DNA of 64,000 bases, taken from positions 248,001 to 312,000 of the forward strand of contig CP051229.1 in assembly GCA_017792365.1 (NCBI GenBank), given 5' to 3'. The position numbers were made by a program, and so were the translations under genes. The notes beneath the pieces were generated by a model that was not told the origin of the DNA, ran no database searches, and was given only the letters and a program-made list of their open reading frames with translations. The DNA is from Hyphomonas sp. Its GTDB lineage: Bacteria; Pseudomonadota; Alphaproteobacteria; Caulobacterales; Hyphomonadaceae. Shown here piece after piece: positions 53,643 through 63,295 of this stretch (positions are counted from its first letter, which is position 1; each line of letters begins with the position of its first letter).

Positions 53643-54830
53643 ATGGGATCGCTTTTCCGGCAGATCGGCGCCGTGGTCGTCATGACCGTCCAGAGCCTGC
53701 CGTCGCGCTTCTGGGCCTCGCTCACGACGATCGTATCAATCGCACTAGTGATCGGCACGCTCCTCGCCTTTCTCGCCATGGGCAACGGCTTCCAGAAAAC
53801 CGTCGCGGGCACCGGCTCGGACGAGATCGGGATCGTGCTCGGCACCGGGTCGTCAGGGTCTGAACTGAATTCGACCATGCCGTCGTCAGCGGTGAGCATA
53901 ATCGAGGAAGGGCCGGGCATCGCACGTGACGCAAACGGCGTCCCCATCGTCTCTCCCGAAACCTATGTGGCCGTCGGCGCCGTCCGCCGATCCGGCGGCG
54001 CAAAGGCCAACATCTCGCTGCGCGGCGTCGAAGGAAACGCGGCAGGCATGCGCCCCGGCTTCACCATCACGGAAGGCCGGATGTTTGAACCGGGCACCAA
54101 TGAGCTGATCGCGGGCGCTGGCGTCGTCCGCCAGTTCGAGGGCTTCGACCTCGGCGCACAGATCAGGTTCGGACCAGACACGTGGACGGTTGTCGGCGTG
54201 TTTGAAGTCCCGGGAACGGTTTTCGACAGTGAAGCCTGGGCCGATCTGCCGGTGGTCCAGACACTGTTCAACCGCGGGCCGACCGTATCCGCACTGCGCG
54301 CCCAGCTGGCCGGACCAAACGCCATCGAAGAACTGCAGGCCTATGTCGAGAGCGATCCGCGGCTGCAGGTCGAGGTCAAGACGGAGAAGGAACACTTCGC
54401 CAGCGAGGCCGGCTCGCTCGAGGCGCTCATCGTGTTCGGCTGGGTCATCGCCATCACCCTCGGGCTCGGCGCACTGGCCGGGGCGCTGAACACGATGTAC
54501 GCAGCGGTCGAGGCCCGCACCAAGGAACTGGCGACGCTGCGCGCGATCGGGTTTGGCGGCGTCCCCGCGTTCTTCGGAGCGATGACGGAATCCCTCCTGC
54601 TCGCTCTGGGCGGCGGGATCGTCGGCGTGGCGGCCGCCTTTCTCCTCTTCAACGGGATCAATGTTTCAACGCTGAGCGGCAGCTTCACGCAGGTCGTGTT
54701 CGATTTCGCCATCGGCCCCGCACAGGCCATCTCGGGCATTCTGCTCGCCCTGGTGCTGGGCTTCATCGGCGGGATTTTCCCTGCGCTGAAAGCGGCAAGA
54801 ACGCCGGTCCTGCGCATCGGGGCGGAGTAA
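53643..54830 (+). CDS. FtsX/MacB-type ABC permease (second of two)
   Basis: A 395-residue permease paralogous to its neighbour: N-terminal helix (SLTTIVSIALVIGTLLAFLAMG), periplasmic domain (about 45-270), then helices with ARTKELATLRAIGFGGVPAF and a terminal LKAARTPVLRIGAE. The two permeases probably form a heterodimer, in contrast to the homodimeric single-chain MacB. Substrate unknown. Confidence 0.9.
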   Translation: MGSLFRQIGAVVVMTVQSLPSRFWASLTTIVSIALVIGTLLAFLAMGNGFQKTVAGTGSDEIGIVLGTGSSGSELNSTMPSSAVSIIEEGPGIARDANGVPIVSPETYVAVGAVRRSGGAKANISLRGVEGNAAGMRPGFTITEGRMFEPGTNELIAGAGVVRQFEGFDLGAQIRFGPDTWTVVGVFEVPGTVFDSEAWADLPVVQTLFNRGPTVSALRAQLAGPNAIEELQAYVESDPRLQVEVKTEKEHFASEAGSLEALIVFGWVIAITLGLGALAGALNTMYAAVEARTKELATLRAIGFGGVPAFFGAMTESLLLALGGGIVGVAAAFLLFNGINVSTLSGSFTQVVFDFAIGPAQAISGILLALVLGFIGGIFPALKAARTPVLRIGAE

Positions 54831-54891
54831 GCGGTGGAAACAATCCGTCCCGACGTTTCGAACGACTGGCGTCGGCGATAAACCGCCGGTC

Positions 54892-56382
54892 GTGCGGCCA
54901 GGCGCAAAGGGGGCGATCATCGACCAGAGCCAACCCGATCCGGCCGCCCTCGCCAGTCAGGACGCGCCATCTTTGGCGACCCGTCTCGCCTACGGGGTGG
55001 GCGCCATCGCCTTCGGCGTCAAGGATCTTCTCCATCTTCCTCCTGCTGTTCTACAGCCGGTCATCGGCCTCGACGCCCCGCTGGTCGGCCTCGCGCTCAC
55101 CATCGCCCTCGTGACCGACGCCATTTCCGACCCCATCGTCGGCTATTGGTCCGACAATTTCCGCTCGCGCTGGGGCAGGCGTCACGTCTTCATGTACGCC
55201 TCGGCCCTCCCGGTCGCGATCTGCTTTTACCTCCTGTGGAGTCCGCCCGCTGGCCTGAGCGAACAGGCGCTCTTCGTCTACCTGCTCGTCCTTGCCATCC
55301 TCACGCGCAACTTCATCACCTTCTTCGAAACCCCCAGCGCCGCGCTCGCGCCCGAACTCACCCGCGACTACGACCAGCGCTCGACGCTACAGGCTTTCCG
55401 CTCCTATTTCGGCTGGACCGGCGGCAACGCCATGACCGTCCTGATGTTCTTCTTCCTGTTTCCGGCCTTCGTCACCGCCGACATCCCGGAAGGCCAGTTC
55501 AACCGGGACGCCTACGGCGTCTACGGCGCCATCGCCGCCGTCGTTATCTTCCTCGCCATCATGATCTCCGCGCTCGGCACGCACGGGCAGATCGGCCGTC
55601 TCACCCATCCGCCGGCGCGAACGGGCGTCACGCTCCTCACCATCTTCCGCGAAATCTTCGAAACGCTTTCGAACCGTTCCTTCCTGTCGCTCTTCATCGC
55701 CATGATGTTCGGCTTCACCGCGTCCGGCCTGTCGAACGCGCTGTCGGTCTATTTCTCCACTTACTTCTGGGGCTTCACCTCCACCCAGATCGCGCTGCTC
55801 ACGCTTCTCATCTTCCTCTCGGTCTTCGTCGGCGCCGCCATTGCGCCATTCGTCACCCGCACGCTCGGCAAGAAACGCGGCGCCGTCGCCATCGGCTCGA
55901 TCATGGTCTTCAGCGCGCCCATGGCGGTTGTCCTCCGGCTGCTTGGAATCCTGTCTGGCGGCGACGCTGCAACCTTCTGGGTTGTCGTCGCGCTGGGGCA
56001 GGTCAACGTCGCGCTGATCGTCTGCTTTCAGGCGCTCGTCCTCTCCCTGATCTCCGATCTCGTCGAGCAATCCCAACTCGCAACCGGGCGCCGCTCCGAA
56101 GGCCTGTTCTTCTCGGCCAACACATTCAGCCAGAAAGTGGTCACCGGCCTCGGCGTGATGATCGCAACATTGGTTCTCACGCTGGCGCAATTCCCGGTCG
56201 GCGTGGCGCCCGCCGACGTGCCTGAGGACACGCTCATGCGCCTCGGCTGGTACTACATCCCGGTCAGCGCCACGCTTCTCACAGCCTCCGTCCTCGTCAT
56301 CGCCACCTACCGGATCGATCGCCAGACCCACGAAGACAATCTGCGCAAACTCGCCAGATCCGCTCCCGAACACTCCAATTGA
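54892..56382 (+). CDS. GPH/MelB-like MFS transporter, with a locally frame-scrambled segment at 55021-55062
   Basis: A 496-residue, 12-helix sugar-cation symporter-like protein (MFS_2): RLAYGVGAIAFGVKD, DAISDPIVGYWSDNFRSRWGRRH, and NFITFFETPSAALAPELTRDYDQRS. Between KD (~residue 44) and VIGLD (~58) the translation is odd (LLHLPPAVLQP); in another frame the same bases read IFSIFLLLFYS, the expected first helix. So two compensating indels leave the frame open but spoil about 13 residues, probably a sequence error. The GTG start is uncertain. No sugar specificity can be told; Coq4 follows after 75 bases. Confidence 0.87.
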   Translation: MRPGAKGAIIDQSQPDPAALASQDAPSLATRLAYGVGAIAFGVKDLLHLPPAVLQPVIGLDAPLVGLALTIALVTDAISDPIVGYWSDNFRSRWGRRHVFMYASALPVAICFYLLWSPPAGLSEQALFVYLLVLAILTRNFITFFETPSAALAPELTRDYDQRSTLQAFRSYFGWTGGNAMTVLMFFFLFPAFVTADIPEGQFNRDAYGVYGAIAAVVIFLAIMISALGTHGQIGRLTHPPARTGVTLLTIFREIFETLSNRSFLSLFIAMMFGFTASGLSNALSVYFSTYFWGFTSTQIALLTLLIFLSVFVGAAIAPFVTRTLGKKRGAVAIGSIMVFSAPMAVVLRLLGILSGGDAATFWVVVALGQVNVALIVCFQALVLSLISDLVEQSQLATGRRSEGLFFSANTFSQKVVTGLGVMIATLVLTLAQFPVGVAPADVPEDTLMRLGWYYIPVSATLLTASVLVIATYRIDRQTHEDNLRKLARSAPEHSN

Positions 56383-56457
56383 CGGGGCCCGCATCCCTTG
56401 CCCCGCAGGGAACCCATGCGTAACCTCTCGGGGCAACTCTCCTGAAGGAGGCGACCC

Positions 56458-57408
56458 ATGCCAGCCGCAGAGATTCGCGAGAGGTTCGAACGCATCGTGG
56501 CGAGCGGAGAGGGCGATGCTCATGCGCTAGCCGCAGCCGCCCGCAGGGGTGACGTTCCCGCCGCCATCGACCTCGCCGCCCTCATGACCCGCGCCGGTTT
56601 CGTCGAGCCGGCGCTCATTCTCGACCTCTATGACGCAGCGGCCGCCGGCTGGTACGGCGATCCCTCGCCAGCCGTCGATCTCACGCCAGGATCAGGAACG
56701 GTAAACCCTGCACTCTGGCCGCCCTTCTGGGACTTCCTGGACGACGAATCCAAAATGGATGCGGAAGCCTTCACCATGCGCACGGCGCGCCTCGGCGATC
56801 ATGTCGATGTGGGGTTCGCCGAACGCGCCGCGCACGCCAGTCTTGCCTATCCCGGCGTTCCGGAAGCGGCCGCACAGGGCTGGCCCCGCAAGTTCAATCT
56901 GGAAGAGCTCGCCGCCTGTCCCGCCAACTCGCTCGGCGGTGAATTCCACCGCCTCATCGTCGAAAAACAGTTCGACCTCGAAGTCCTCGACCGCGACGAG
57001 CTTGGTCTCGCCGATCTGCGCCCGCCGCTCGACTATCTCAACGCCCGCATCCTGCAATGCCACGACCTCTGGCACATCGTCGGCGGCTACGACACGACCG
57101 CACTGCACGAGACCGCCATCTCCGGCTTCCAGCTCTCCAAGTTCGGCCACAACTACTCCGCGCAATACCTTGCGTTTGTGAACGCGCGCGCCGCCATCCG
57201 CACACCGCCAGCCATTCCGCTTCTGCTCGAGATCACGCTCTCCGGCTGGCGCCACGGCCGCGACACGCCGCAACTCCTTGATGTCGACTGGCCGGAAATC
57301 TGGGCCCAGCCCACCGAAACCATCCGCGAGAAACTCGGCGTCACAGCCTACGCCTCACCATTCCCCGCCGACCTCGTCGAACAAATGGAAGCCGCCAGCG
57401 CCGCCTGA
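56458..57408 (+). CDS. coq4: Coq4-family ubiquinone biosynthesis protein
   Basis: A 316-residue protein with the Coq4 signature HDxxH-x11-E: CHDLWHIVGGYDTTALHETA near residue 202-221. Coq4 acts in ubiquinone ring C1 decarboxylation-hydroxylation in eukaryotes and many alphaproteobacteria, with a divalent metal bound by that motif. The N-terminal ~100 residues are an extension relative to short Coq4 proteins. The ATG is preceded by GAAGGAGG at ideal spacing. It supplies quinone for both oxidases in the window. Confidence 0.87.
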   Translation: MPAAEIRERFERIVASGEGDAHALAAAARRGDVPAAIDLAALMTRAGFVEPALILDLYDAAAAGWYGDPSPAVDLTPGSGTVNPALWPPFWDFLDDESKMDAEAFTMRTARLGDHVDVGFAERAAHASLAYPGVPEAAAQGWPRKFNLEELAACPANSLGGEFHRLIVEKQFDLEVLDRDELGLADLRPPLDYLNARILQCHDLWHIVGGYDTTALHETAISGFQLSKFGHNYSAQYLAFVNARAAIRTPPAIPLLLEITLSGWRHGRDTPQLLDVDWPEIWAQPTETIREKLGVTAYASPFPADLVEQMEAASAA

Positions 57409-57586
57409 GGGGCGCTCATCTGATAGTCGACGAGTTTCGGCTCACTGCGCATCCTTGCACGGAACGATGGGGTCAATTGACCTACGCTACGCCAAAGACA
57501 AGTCTGACGCGATCAGGAACATACGAGGCCAGGCGGCCATCGCGATCCAATTGCGTCAGCCATCGCTTCGAGGCCCATCGCTTGCG

Positions 57587-58396
57587 CTAATCGGCGGCTT
57601 TGATCTCGAGCACGATCGACGTCGTGTAGCTCCGGATTTGCGTCTCCGAGCCTGGCGGAGCGTCTGCCGAAAGACGCGTCATCAGCCGGTAAATGCCAGC
57701 GCGATCTGTGGCCAGTCTGGCGCGGCCATCATCGTCTGTCGTCAGCATCTGGTTGGTCGCCGGATCATAGTGTGCGTCGCCGAACCGGTCGACGAACACA
57801 TATTGGTTCGCAACAGGTTCGCCATCCAACAGGACCTGGAAATCAAAGCCGCTCTGTGTTGTCGCGAGATTTGGGTGGGTCACCGGCCTGAGCGCGAGAC
57901 GCCCGACAGAGACGTCGATCACGGCTTGGGTCGGCTCTCCCTTGGTGAGGTAGACGTCGGTTACGGTTGCAGTCTGCGAAGGCCGCGTCACAGCGCCTTC
58001 GGCGACCGGCGTTCCCGGTTCCAGAGGCGTCCAATGATCAGCGACAAACACCTGCTTTCCTATGCGGCCGATCCGCTCGCCGGAGGTCAGCCGGTACGTG
58101 CCCTCCGCTTCGACCACAGCATCCAGAACACTCATCTGCGCGAACGTTTCCGACTTCGCGAAGTCCGAACGAGATCCGTCCGGAAGGTAGACTGAAAACT
58201 CGGAAGAACTGAGAGCGACCGCGGGAAGCCCAAACTCCTCGCTGAATGCCGCCTGCACCGTGACCGTGTCAGTATCGACCTCGACGGTGAACGTGCTCGG
58301 TAGAAGATAGGAAACATGCGCGCTGGCGACTGGCGCAGCGAAAACAAGGCACGAAGCGAGCGCCAAAGCGCCAGCATGTAGCCGGGACCTGTTCAT
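57587..58396 (-). CDS. DUF4198 family exported protein
   Basis: The 269-residue product has a signal peptide (ALALASCLVFAAPVASAHVSYLLP; mature N-terminal His, a possible metal ligand) and the DUF4198 layout with two beta-sandwich halves, the second near FQVLLDGEPVANQYVFVDRFG and DDDGRARLATDRAGIYRL. DUF4198 proteins are periplasmic companions of metal uptake, described near nickel or cobalt transporters. Here the gene follows a DUF6607 lipoprotein after 12 bases and is divergent from a haem-type TonB receptor, so iron or haem is the likelier metal context. Confidence 0.82.
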   Translation of the reverse strand: MNRSRLHAGALALASCLVFAAPVASAHVSYLLPSTFTVEVDTDTVTVQAAFSEEFGLPAVALSSSEFSVYLPDGSRSDFAKSETFAQMSVLDAVVEAEGTYRLTSGERIGRIGKQVFVADHWTPLEPGTPVAEGAVTRPSQTATVTDVYLTKGEPTQAVIDVSVGRLALRPVTHPNLATTQSGFDFQVLLDGEPVANQYVFVDRFGDAHYDPATNQMLTTDDDGRARLATDRAGIYRLMTRLSADAPPGSETQIRSYTTSIVLEIKAAD

Positions 58397-58408
58397 CCTC
58401 GTCTGCTC

Positions 58409-59472
58409 CTATTCTGCCGAAGCGATCTGCGCCGGCGGGCTGGCAAGCCGGTCGGCCAGGGAGCCGATCTCTCGCGTGCTGAAGTCCTGAACGATCGACC
58501 GCGCCTGCGTTATGGCTTCGTCCGTTGCAATCTGGCCGTTTGCGACGCGCTGAGCGATCGAGAGGATCGGCATGTAGACTGGTTCAGGTTCACCCTGCAC
58601 GGTGAGTCCGAATGATCCGCTCGCCTCCAGCTTCGCCCACTCCGACCGCACACCAGCCCAGAATTCCTGCGTCGCAGTCCAGTAATCGTCCGCGATATGC
58701 GCATCGCTGGATTGAATGCGGCGGTAGGTGTTGATCCCGACCTCGCGCACAAGCAGTCGCGGCGCGCCCTCATCGAGAACGAGTTTCGAGTTGTCCTGCT
58801 CATGGACCCAACCCTCGGGCGTGATGGCGTGTCGGTTGACGGCGTCGATGGCGTGATAGTCATCGCGCGTTGTCGCGTCGCGCCGGGGTAGGGGGCGCCA
58901 TTCCGAAGGCGGCGTCCACTCCGAGACGCCATTCTCGTGCGTCCACTTCGCGACGGCGCCATAGCGGGGCGCATCGTCAACCTGATACGACCTGCGACCA
59001 GGGCGCCTTTGCGCTCGGCCTCCGGGACATCGCGGGTCTCCCACGCATTGCCGCCGACAAAGGTAAGCACGGTGTCTGGCTCGTAGCGCCAGTCCTGGCG
59101 CCAGTGCTTTATCGGCTCCGGACCGCCGATAAGGATGTGTTGCAGGCTGATGAAGTCGCCGCTGTCTTCAATAACGCGGACCACTTCATGGGCGCCCGAC
59201 ACCTTGCTCTTCAGGTCGTAGCCGTCTTCGAAGCTGACCGTCTCGCGGAAGTCGAACGTGACGCCGAAGTCGCCGGCCATGGCCAGAATGGCCTGACGGT
59301 CCTGTTCGAAGTCTGCTCGTTGAGCCGGAGATGGCTGCGACGCAGCAACCCGCGTCGCATCGTCGGCGAGGGCGCCCGGCGGGCCGCCTGCGCCTGTCGT
59401 CGAGCAGGCTGCTGCCAGCGTCAATGCGCCGAGCGCGATTGCCAGTCGGCGTGAATGCCTTGTGATCCACAT
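58409..59472 (-). CDS. DUF6607 family lipoprotein, one-base frameshift near 58988-58999
   Basis: The protein starts MWITRHSRRLAIALGALTL with lipobox LAAACS. It continues FEQDRQAILAMAGDFGVTFD, ETVSFEDGYDLKSKVSGAHE and WRQDWRYEPDTVLTFVGGNA. After KGALVAG the frame breaks; another frame continues RSYQVDDAPRYGAVAKWTHE, SEWTPPSEWRPLPRRD and a long conserved C-terminus to 58409. One base restored gives ~354 residues. The ATG at 59472 is preferred over a further open stretch that covers the Fur boxes. DUF6607 genes tend to travel with TonB haem receptors and DUF4198 genes; function unknown. Confidence 0.78.
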
Positions 59473-59551
59473 AACGTTGTCGAGCCCCTCGGTTTCTTCA
59501 GCGTCGCGGTCTGTCTCGGCGACACCTGACCGAAACAGCCAATAAAGCGAA

Positions 59552-59566
59552 TGCAACTCACTTGCA
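59552..59566. promoter_or_regulatory. Fur box in the divergent haem receptor / DUF6607 promoter region
   Basis: TGCAACTCACTTGCA is a perfect TGCAA-N5-TTGCA palindrome. It lies 78 bp before the receptor start and 80 bp before the DUF6607 start, so one Fur-type repressor could control both directions. Confidence 0.72.
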
Positions 59567-59593
59567 AGAGCAGAAATGCTGGCGTAGTCAGCC

Positions 59594-59608
59594 TGCAACT
59601 CATTCGCA
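59594..59608. promoter_or_regulatory. second Fur box, proximal to the haem receptor
   Basis: TGCAACTCATTCGCA (TGCAA-N5-TCGCA, one mismatch) follows the first box by 42 bp, the same spacing as the pair at 23831 and 23874 (43 bp). Confidence 0.62.
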
Positions 59609-59643
59609 TGTGCGATTCACACAGAAGGTCGGGACCCCTGAAA

Positions 59644-61890
59644 ATGCCTAATGCTTGGACAACCTACACAGCACCTCGTCGCTATCGCTGGAGCCTGCTG
59701 GTCTCGGCCAGCGTGGTCTTCGCGTGGTCACCGGCCATCGCCCAGACGGATCCGGGACCAAGCGGTCCGCAGGTGGTGCGTGACAAGGTCACTGTGACTG
59801 CAACGCGTATCGAAGAGGCGACGGACGAAGTCCCGGCGACGGTCACGGTTCTCACCGATCAGGATATCGAGAACGAGCTGGTCACGGACATCAAGGATCT
59901 GGTGCGCTTCGAACCGGGCATTTCCGTTCAGACGCAGCCAGCGCGCTTCGGCGCAGCGCTTGGAACAACTGGCCGAGCCGGCAACTCAGGCTTCAACATC
60001 CGCGGCCTTGAGGGCAACCGCGTCCTCATCCAGGTCGACGGCGTGCGCGTGCCTTACGGCTACAGTTTCGGCCCGCAGGCCAACGGTCGGGGCAATTATG
60101 TCGATCTCGATCTGTTGCAAGCGGTGGAATTCGTACGCGGACCGTCATCCGCGCTCTATGGCTCAGACGGCCTTGCCGGTTCCGTTTCATTCATCACACG
60201 CGATCCCGACAGCCTCGTGCAGGAGGGCGAGCAGTTCGGCGTGCGCGCAAGAACCGCCTACGCATCCGCCGATCGCAGCTGGGCGAACTCTCTGATCGGC
60301 GCGACGGAATACGGCGACTGGTCGGCATTGCTGGCCTATACGCGTCGCGATTCGAAGGCGCCCGACAATCAGAGTGAAGTGGGCGGGGAAGGCGAAACGC
60401 GCACGCAACCCAACCCGCAGGACACAGAATCAAATTCCTGGCTCGCGAAGGTGGTCTATGCGTCCGGCGACATGAACCGGTTTCGATTGACGTTCGATGG
60501 AACGGACTCGGAGACGACCGCAGACATCCTGTCGGGCAGGGCGACATCGTTCTTCACCGGTCAGACAACGTTGAGCCTGACCAGTCGCGACCTGACCGAG
60601 CGACAGCGGATCGCATTCGATCACGAGATCGACTTCGGCGAAGGTTTTCTTACCGAAGGTCGCTGGTCGGTCTACGCGCAAACCAGCGACACGCGACAAT
60701 TCTCAGACGAGCAGCGCGTCCCGGGTCCCTCCCGGACGCGCGACAACACGTTCGATACCGCTGTCTGGGGCCTATCGGGACAGTTGATTGGCGAAGCGAC
60801 GACCGGATCGGTTGAGCACAACTTCCTGCTCGGCGTGGATCACTCCCTCACCGAGACCGACAACCTGCGCGATGGAACCGTACCGCCGTTTGGCGAGACC
60901 TTTCCCAACCGCGCCTCGCCAGTGACCGACTACACGCTCACGGGCGTCTTCCTGCAGGATGAGATCAGCTTGATGGACGGCGCCCTGCGCTTCTATCCCG
61001 GGCTCCGCTTCGACGCTTACGAACTCGATCCGAAGCGCGACGCCTTCTACCCGGCCAACTTCCCGGCGGAGACATCAGACGGTGATCAGGTTTCGCCCAA
61101 GCTTGGTGTGGTCGCATGGCCGACCGATCAGTTTGGGCTGTTCGCGAACTACGCAGAAGGCTTCAAGGCGCCCGAACCGGGACAGGTCAATGAAGGCTTC
61201 GAGAACCTGCTGTTCGGCTACACGACGCTCGCCAATCCGGATCTCGATCCGGAATCCAGCGCCTCCATCGAAGGAGGTCTGCGCATGCGCGATGTCATGT
61301 TTGGCGGCGGCGTGTGGTCGGGAAGTCTGGCGGTATACAAGGGCGACTACGAAGACTTCATCTCCAATCAGGTCGTCGGCGGAACCGGCGCGCCCGGCGA
61401 CCCGCTGCAATTCCAATACATCAATCTGACTGAGGTCGAAGTCAGCGGCGTCGAACTCGAAGCGCGCGGATTCTGGGACAACGGCTTCGGTGTACGCTTC
61501 GCCGCCTCGCGTACCGAAGGAGACGTGATCGGCGCGCCTGACACGCCGCTACAGAGCGTGGATCCCGCGCAGATCGTTGCCGGCGTCAGCTACGACGATC
61601 CGTCGGGCAGATTTGGCGGTCAGCTGATCTCGACGTGGAACGACGCGAAGGAAGCCGGCGACGTTGCCGATGCATCACTGTTTCGGTCCAACAGCGTCAT
61701 CACCGTCGATACGACGGCCTACTATGCGCTGACCGATCAGATCACGATACGGGCGGGCGCCTTCAATCTGTCCGACGAAAAGTACTGGTACTGGAGCGAT
61801 GTGCGCGGGGTTTCAGCAACCTCCGCCTCGCTCGACGCCTACACACAGCCAGGACGCAATTTCAGCATCTCGCTGAGCTTCAGAGACTGA
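59644..61890 (+). CDS. TonB-dependent haemoglobin/transferrin/lactoferrin-family receptor (haem uptake)
   Basis: A 748-residue receptor with signal peptide (SLLVSASVVFAWSPAIAQ), TonB-box-like DKVTVTATRIEE, plug (IKDLVRFEPGISVQTQP, FNIRGLEGNRVLIQVDGVRV, FVRGPSSALYGSDGLAG), and barrel with the family block FANYAEGFKAPEPGQVNEGF and LANPDLDPESSASIEGGLR (the FRAP/NPxL region of haem receptors). It ends YWYWSDVRGV and SISLSFRD with C-terminal aromatic-containing strand. Two Fur boxes precede it. It probably extracts haem from host-type or environmental haem proteins. Confidence 0.9.
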   Translation: MPNAWTTYTAPRRYRWSLLVSASVVFAWSPAIAQTDPGPSGPQVVRDKVTVTATRIEEATDEVPATVTVLTDQDIENELVTDIKDLVRFEPGISVQTQPARFGAALGTTGRAGNSGFNIRGLEGNRVLIQVDGVRVPYGYSFGPQANGRGNYVDLDLLQAVEFVRGPSSALYGSDGLAGSVSFITRDPDSLVQEGEQFGVRARTAYASADRSWANSLIGATEYGDWSALLAYTRRDSKAPDNQSEVGGEGETRTQPNPQDTESNSWLAKVVYASGDMNRFRLTFDGTDSETTADILSGRATSFFTGQTTLSLTSRDLTERQRIAFDHEIDFGEGFLTEGRWSVYAQTSDTRQFSDEQRVPGPSRTRDNTFDTAVWGLSGQLIGEATTGSVEHNFLLGVDHSLTETDNLRDGTVPPFGETFPNRASPVTDYTLTGVFLQDEISLMDGALRFYPGLRFDAYELDPKRDAFYPANFPAETSDGDQVSPKLGVVAWPTDQFGLFANYAEGFKAPEPGQVNEGFENLLFGYTTLANPDLDPESSASIEGGLRMRDVMFGGGVWSGSLAVYKGDYEDFISNQVVGGTGAPGDPLQFQYINLTEVEVSGVELEARGFWDNGFGVRFAASRTEGDVIGAPDTPLQSVDPAQIVAGVSYDDPSGRFGGQLISTWNDAKEAGDVADASLFRSNSVITVDTTAYYALTDQITIRAGAFNLSDEKYWYWSDVRGVSATSASLDAYTQPGRNFSISLSFRD

Positions 61891-62314
61891 CCTCAAGGAG
61901 CCAAGGGCGCGGCGGAGCACAAGCTCCGTCGCACGCCTCAGCAACCAGGCAGTCCTCGCTTGCGTGTTCCTGGCGATTCTCCGCATCTCGAATGCTAGCG
62001 CTCGCCGTCACTCCTTTCTGGCAGAAGAAGGCAGCAAAGCTGCGCGACGATCCGAGCGTCGATGCTCTCCGGGGCAACCAGTGCACGTTCGATCGCGGAA
62101 CGCTCCAGCGTTCTGATCCGCAAGGCTGGATCGGAAGGCAGATGACCCTGCAAGCTTCCGGGAAGTGCGGCTGCCTTCTCACCGTCAAACGATGACCCTT
62201 CCATCCTCCCCAAAATCGTTCATAGAAAGGTTATCGAGCCCCAATCCAAGTGGCGAACAATCGGTGCAGGAATACATCCACGGCGACGCTCAGGTCGCGA
62301 TCGGGGAGTCGGAA
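61891..62314. other. region between haem receptor and hydrolase genes
   Basis: No convincing gene is seen. The frame of the hydrolase is open from 62165, but its first 50 residues look non-coding. A leftward frame at 61995-62213 has unusual composition and no ribosome binding site. Confidence 0.35.
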
Positions 62315-63295
62315 GTGTCGAGATTTCGCATCGCTTCACTGATCGGACACGGCGTTCGAGCACTTGGCGTCACGATTCTCGGGATCGTCCTTTTGTTGTC
62401 GCTTCTCGGCGCAGTCGGACATCTCGCGCGCTTGAACGCCGAGCCGCCATTCCAGCTCGTCGAGGTCGAGGTTGATCGTCGACTCCACGTCCACTGCGAG
62501 GGACCGATGGGAGCGCCATTCGTTCTTTATGATGCGGGGGCGTTTGGGATTTACGCCGACGGTTGGTGGATCAAGGAAGCCTTGAAAGCCGATTATCGCG
62601 TGTGCATCTATGACCGCGCGGGAATGGGGTGGAGCGATCCAGTGCCGACAGACACGGCGCCCACGCCTGCCTGGCATGTGGAGGACATGCGCCGTCTGCG
62701 CGCGGCGCTGGGAGAAACCACGCCTTTCATTCTTGTCGGGCATTCAATGGCTGGTCTTCGCCTCCATGCCTACGCCAGTATGTATCCGGACGAATTGGCG
62801 GGCCTCGTATTCGTGGACGCCGCCCGGCCGCAGCGTTTGGACGACTCGCGCATGGCGAGCTTGGTTCCCTGGTTCGGTCGTATCATGTTGGTCGGCGGGA
62901 TTCTTGCCCGTACCGGTATCGCTGGGGGCGGAGCCTTTCTCCTGCCTGATGAGTTGGATCTTCCGACACAAGAGGCGCAGGATAAACGTCGTTCGATCGC
63001 CGCGGTCAGTCACCACAGCGCGGCGAGATCGGAAGTGCTGGCCGCGTTCGGCCCCGACCGCGCCGGATCCCAACCTGACACGACACCTGCCTGGAAATTG
63101 CCGGTCGTGGTGTATTCGACCTCGGAGGATGGAGGGGCCAATAGGTCGGTGGCGGAATCCGCATCTGCGCAGGCCGGCTTCGGACGGATCCGCGGAATGC
63201 CTGAGGAGAGCCATGTTTCTCTTCTCGACCGTCAGACGGCCGAGCTGATCGCAGCTGACATCCGCGACATGTCTGCCCACCTGTACAAGCCATGA
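62315..63295 (+). CDS. membrane-anchored alpha/beta hydrolase
   Basis: A ~326-residue protein with one N-terminal helix (LGVTILGIVLLLSLLGAVG) and an alpha/beta-hydrolase domain: YDRAGMGWSDP, nucleophile elbow VGHSMAGLRLH (Ser), VFVDAARP and a C-terminal catalytic-type His in EESHVSLLD. A GTG at 62315 has GGGGAG at good spacing and is preferred; ATG 62192 would add about 41 residues without signal character. Its stop overlaps the MprF-like start (ATGA, 63292-63295). The hydrolysed bond is unknown; a lipid ester is plausible from the coupling. Confidence 0.8.
   Translation: MSRFRIASLIGHGVRALGVTILGIVLLLSLLGAVGHLARLNAEPPFQLVEVEVDRRLHVHCEGPMGAPFVLYDAGAFGIYADGWWIKEALKADYRVCIYDRAGMGWSDPVPTDTAPTPAWHVEDMRRLRAALGETTPFILVGHSMAGLRLHAYASMYPDELAGLVFVDAARPQRLDDSRMASLVPWFGRIMLVGGILARTGIAGGGAFLLPDELDLPTQEAQDKRRSIAAVSHHSAARSEVLAAFGPDRAGSQPDTTPAWKLPVVVYSTSEDGGANRSVAESASAQAGFGRIRGMPEESHVSLLDRQTAELIAADIRDMSAHLYKP

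Noticed and set aside
61995-62213. A 72-residue leftward frame in the gap after the haem receptor
   Set aside because: No ribosome binding site, no recognised domain, and it overlaps the upstream open part of the hydrolase frame.
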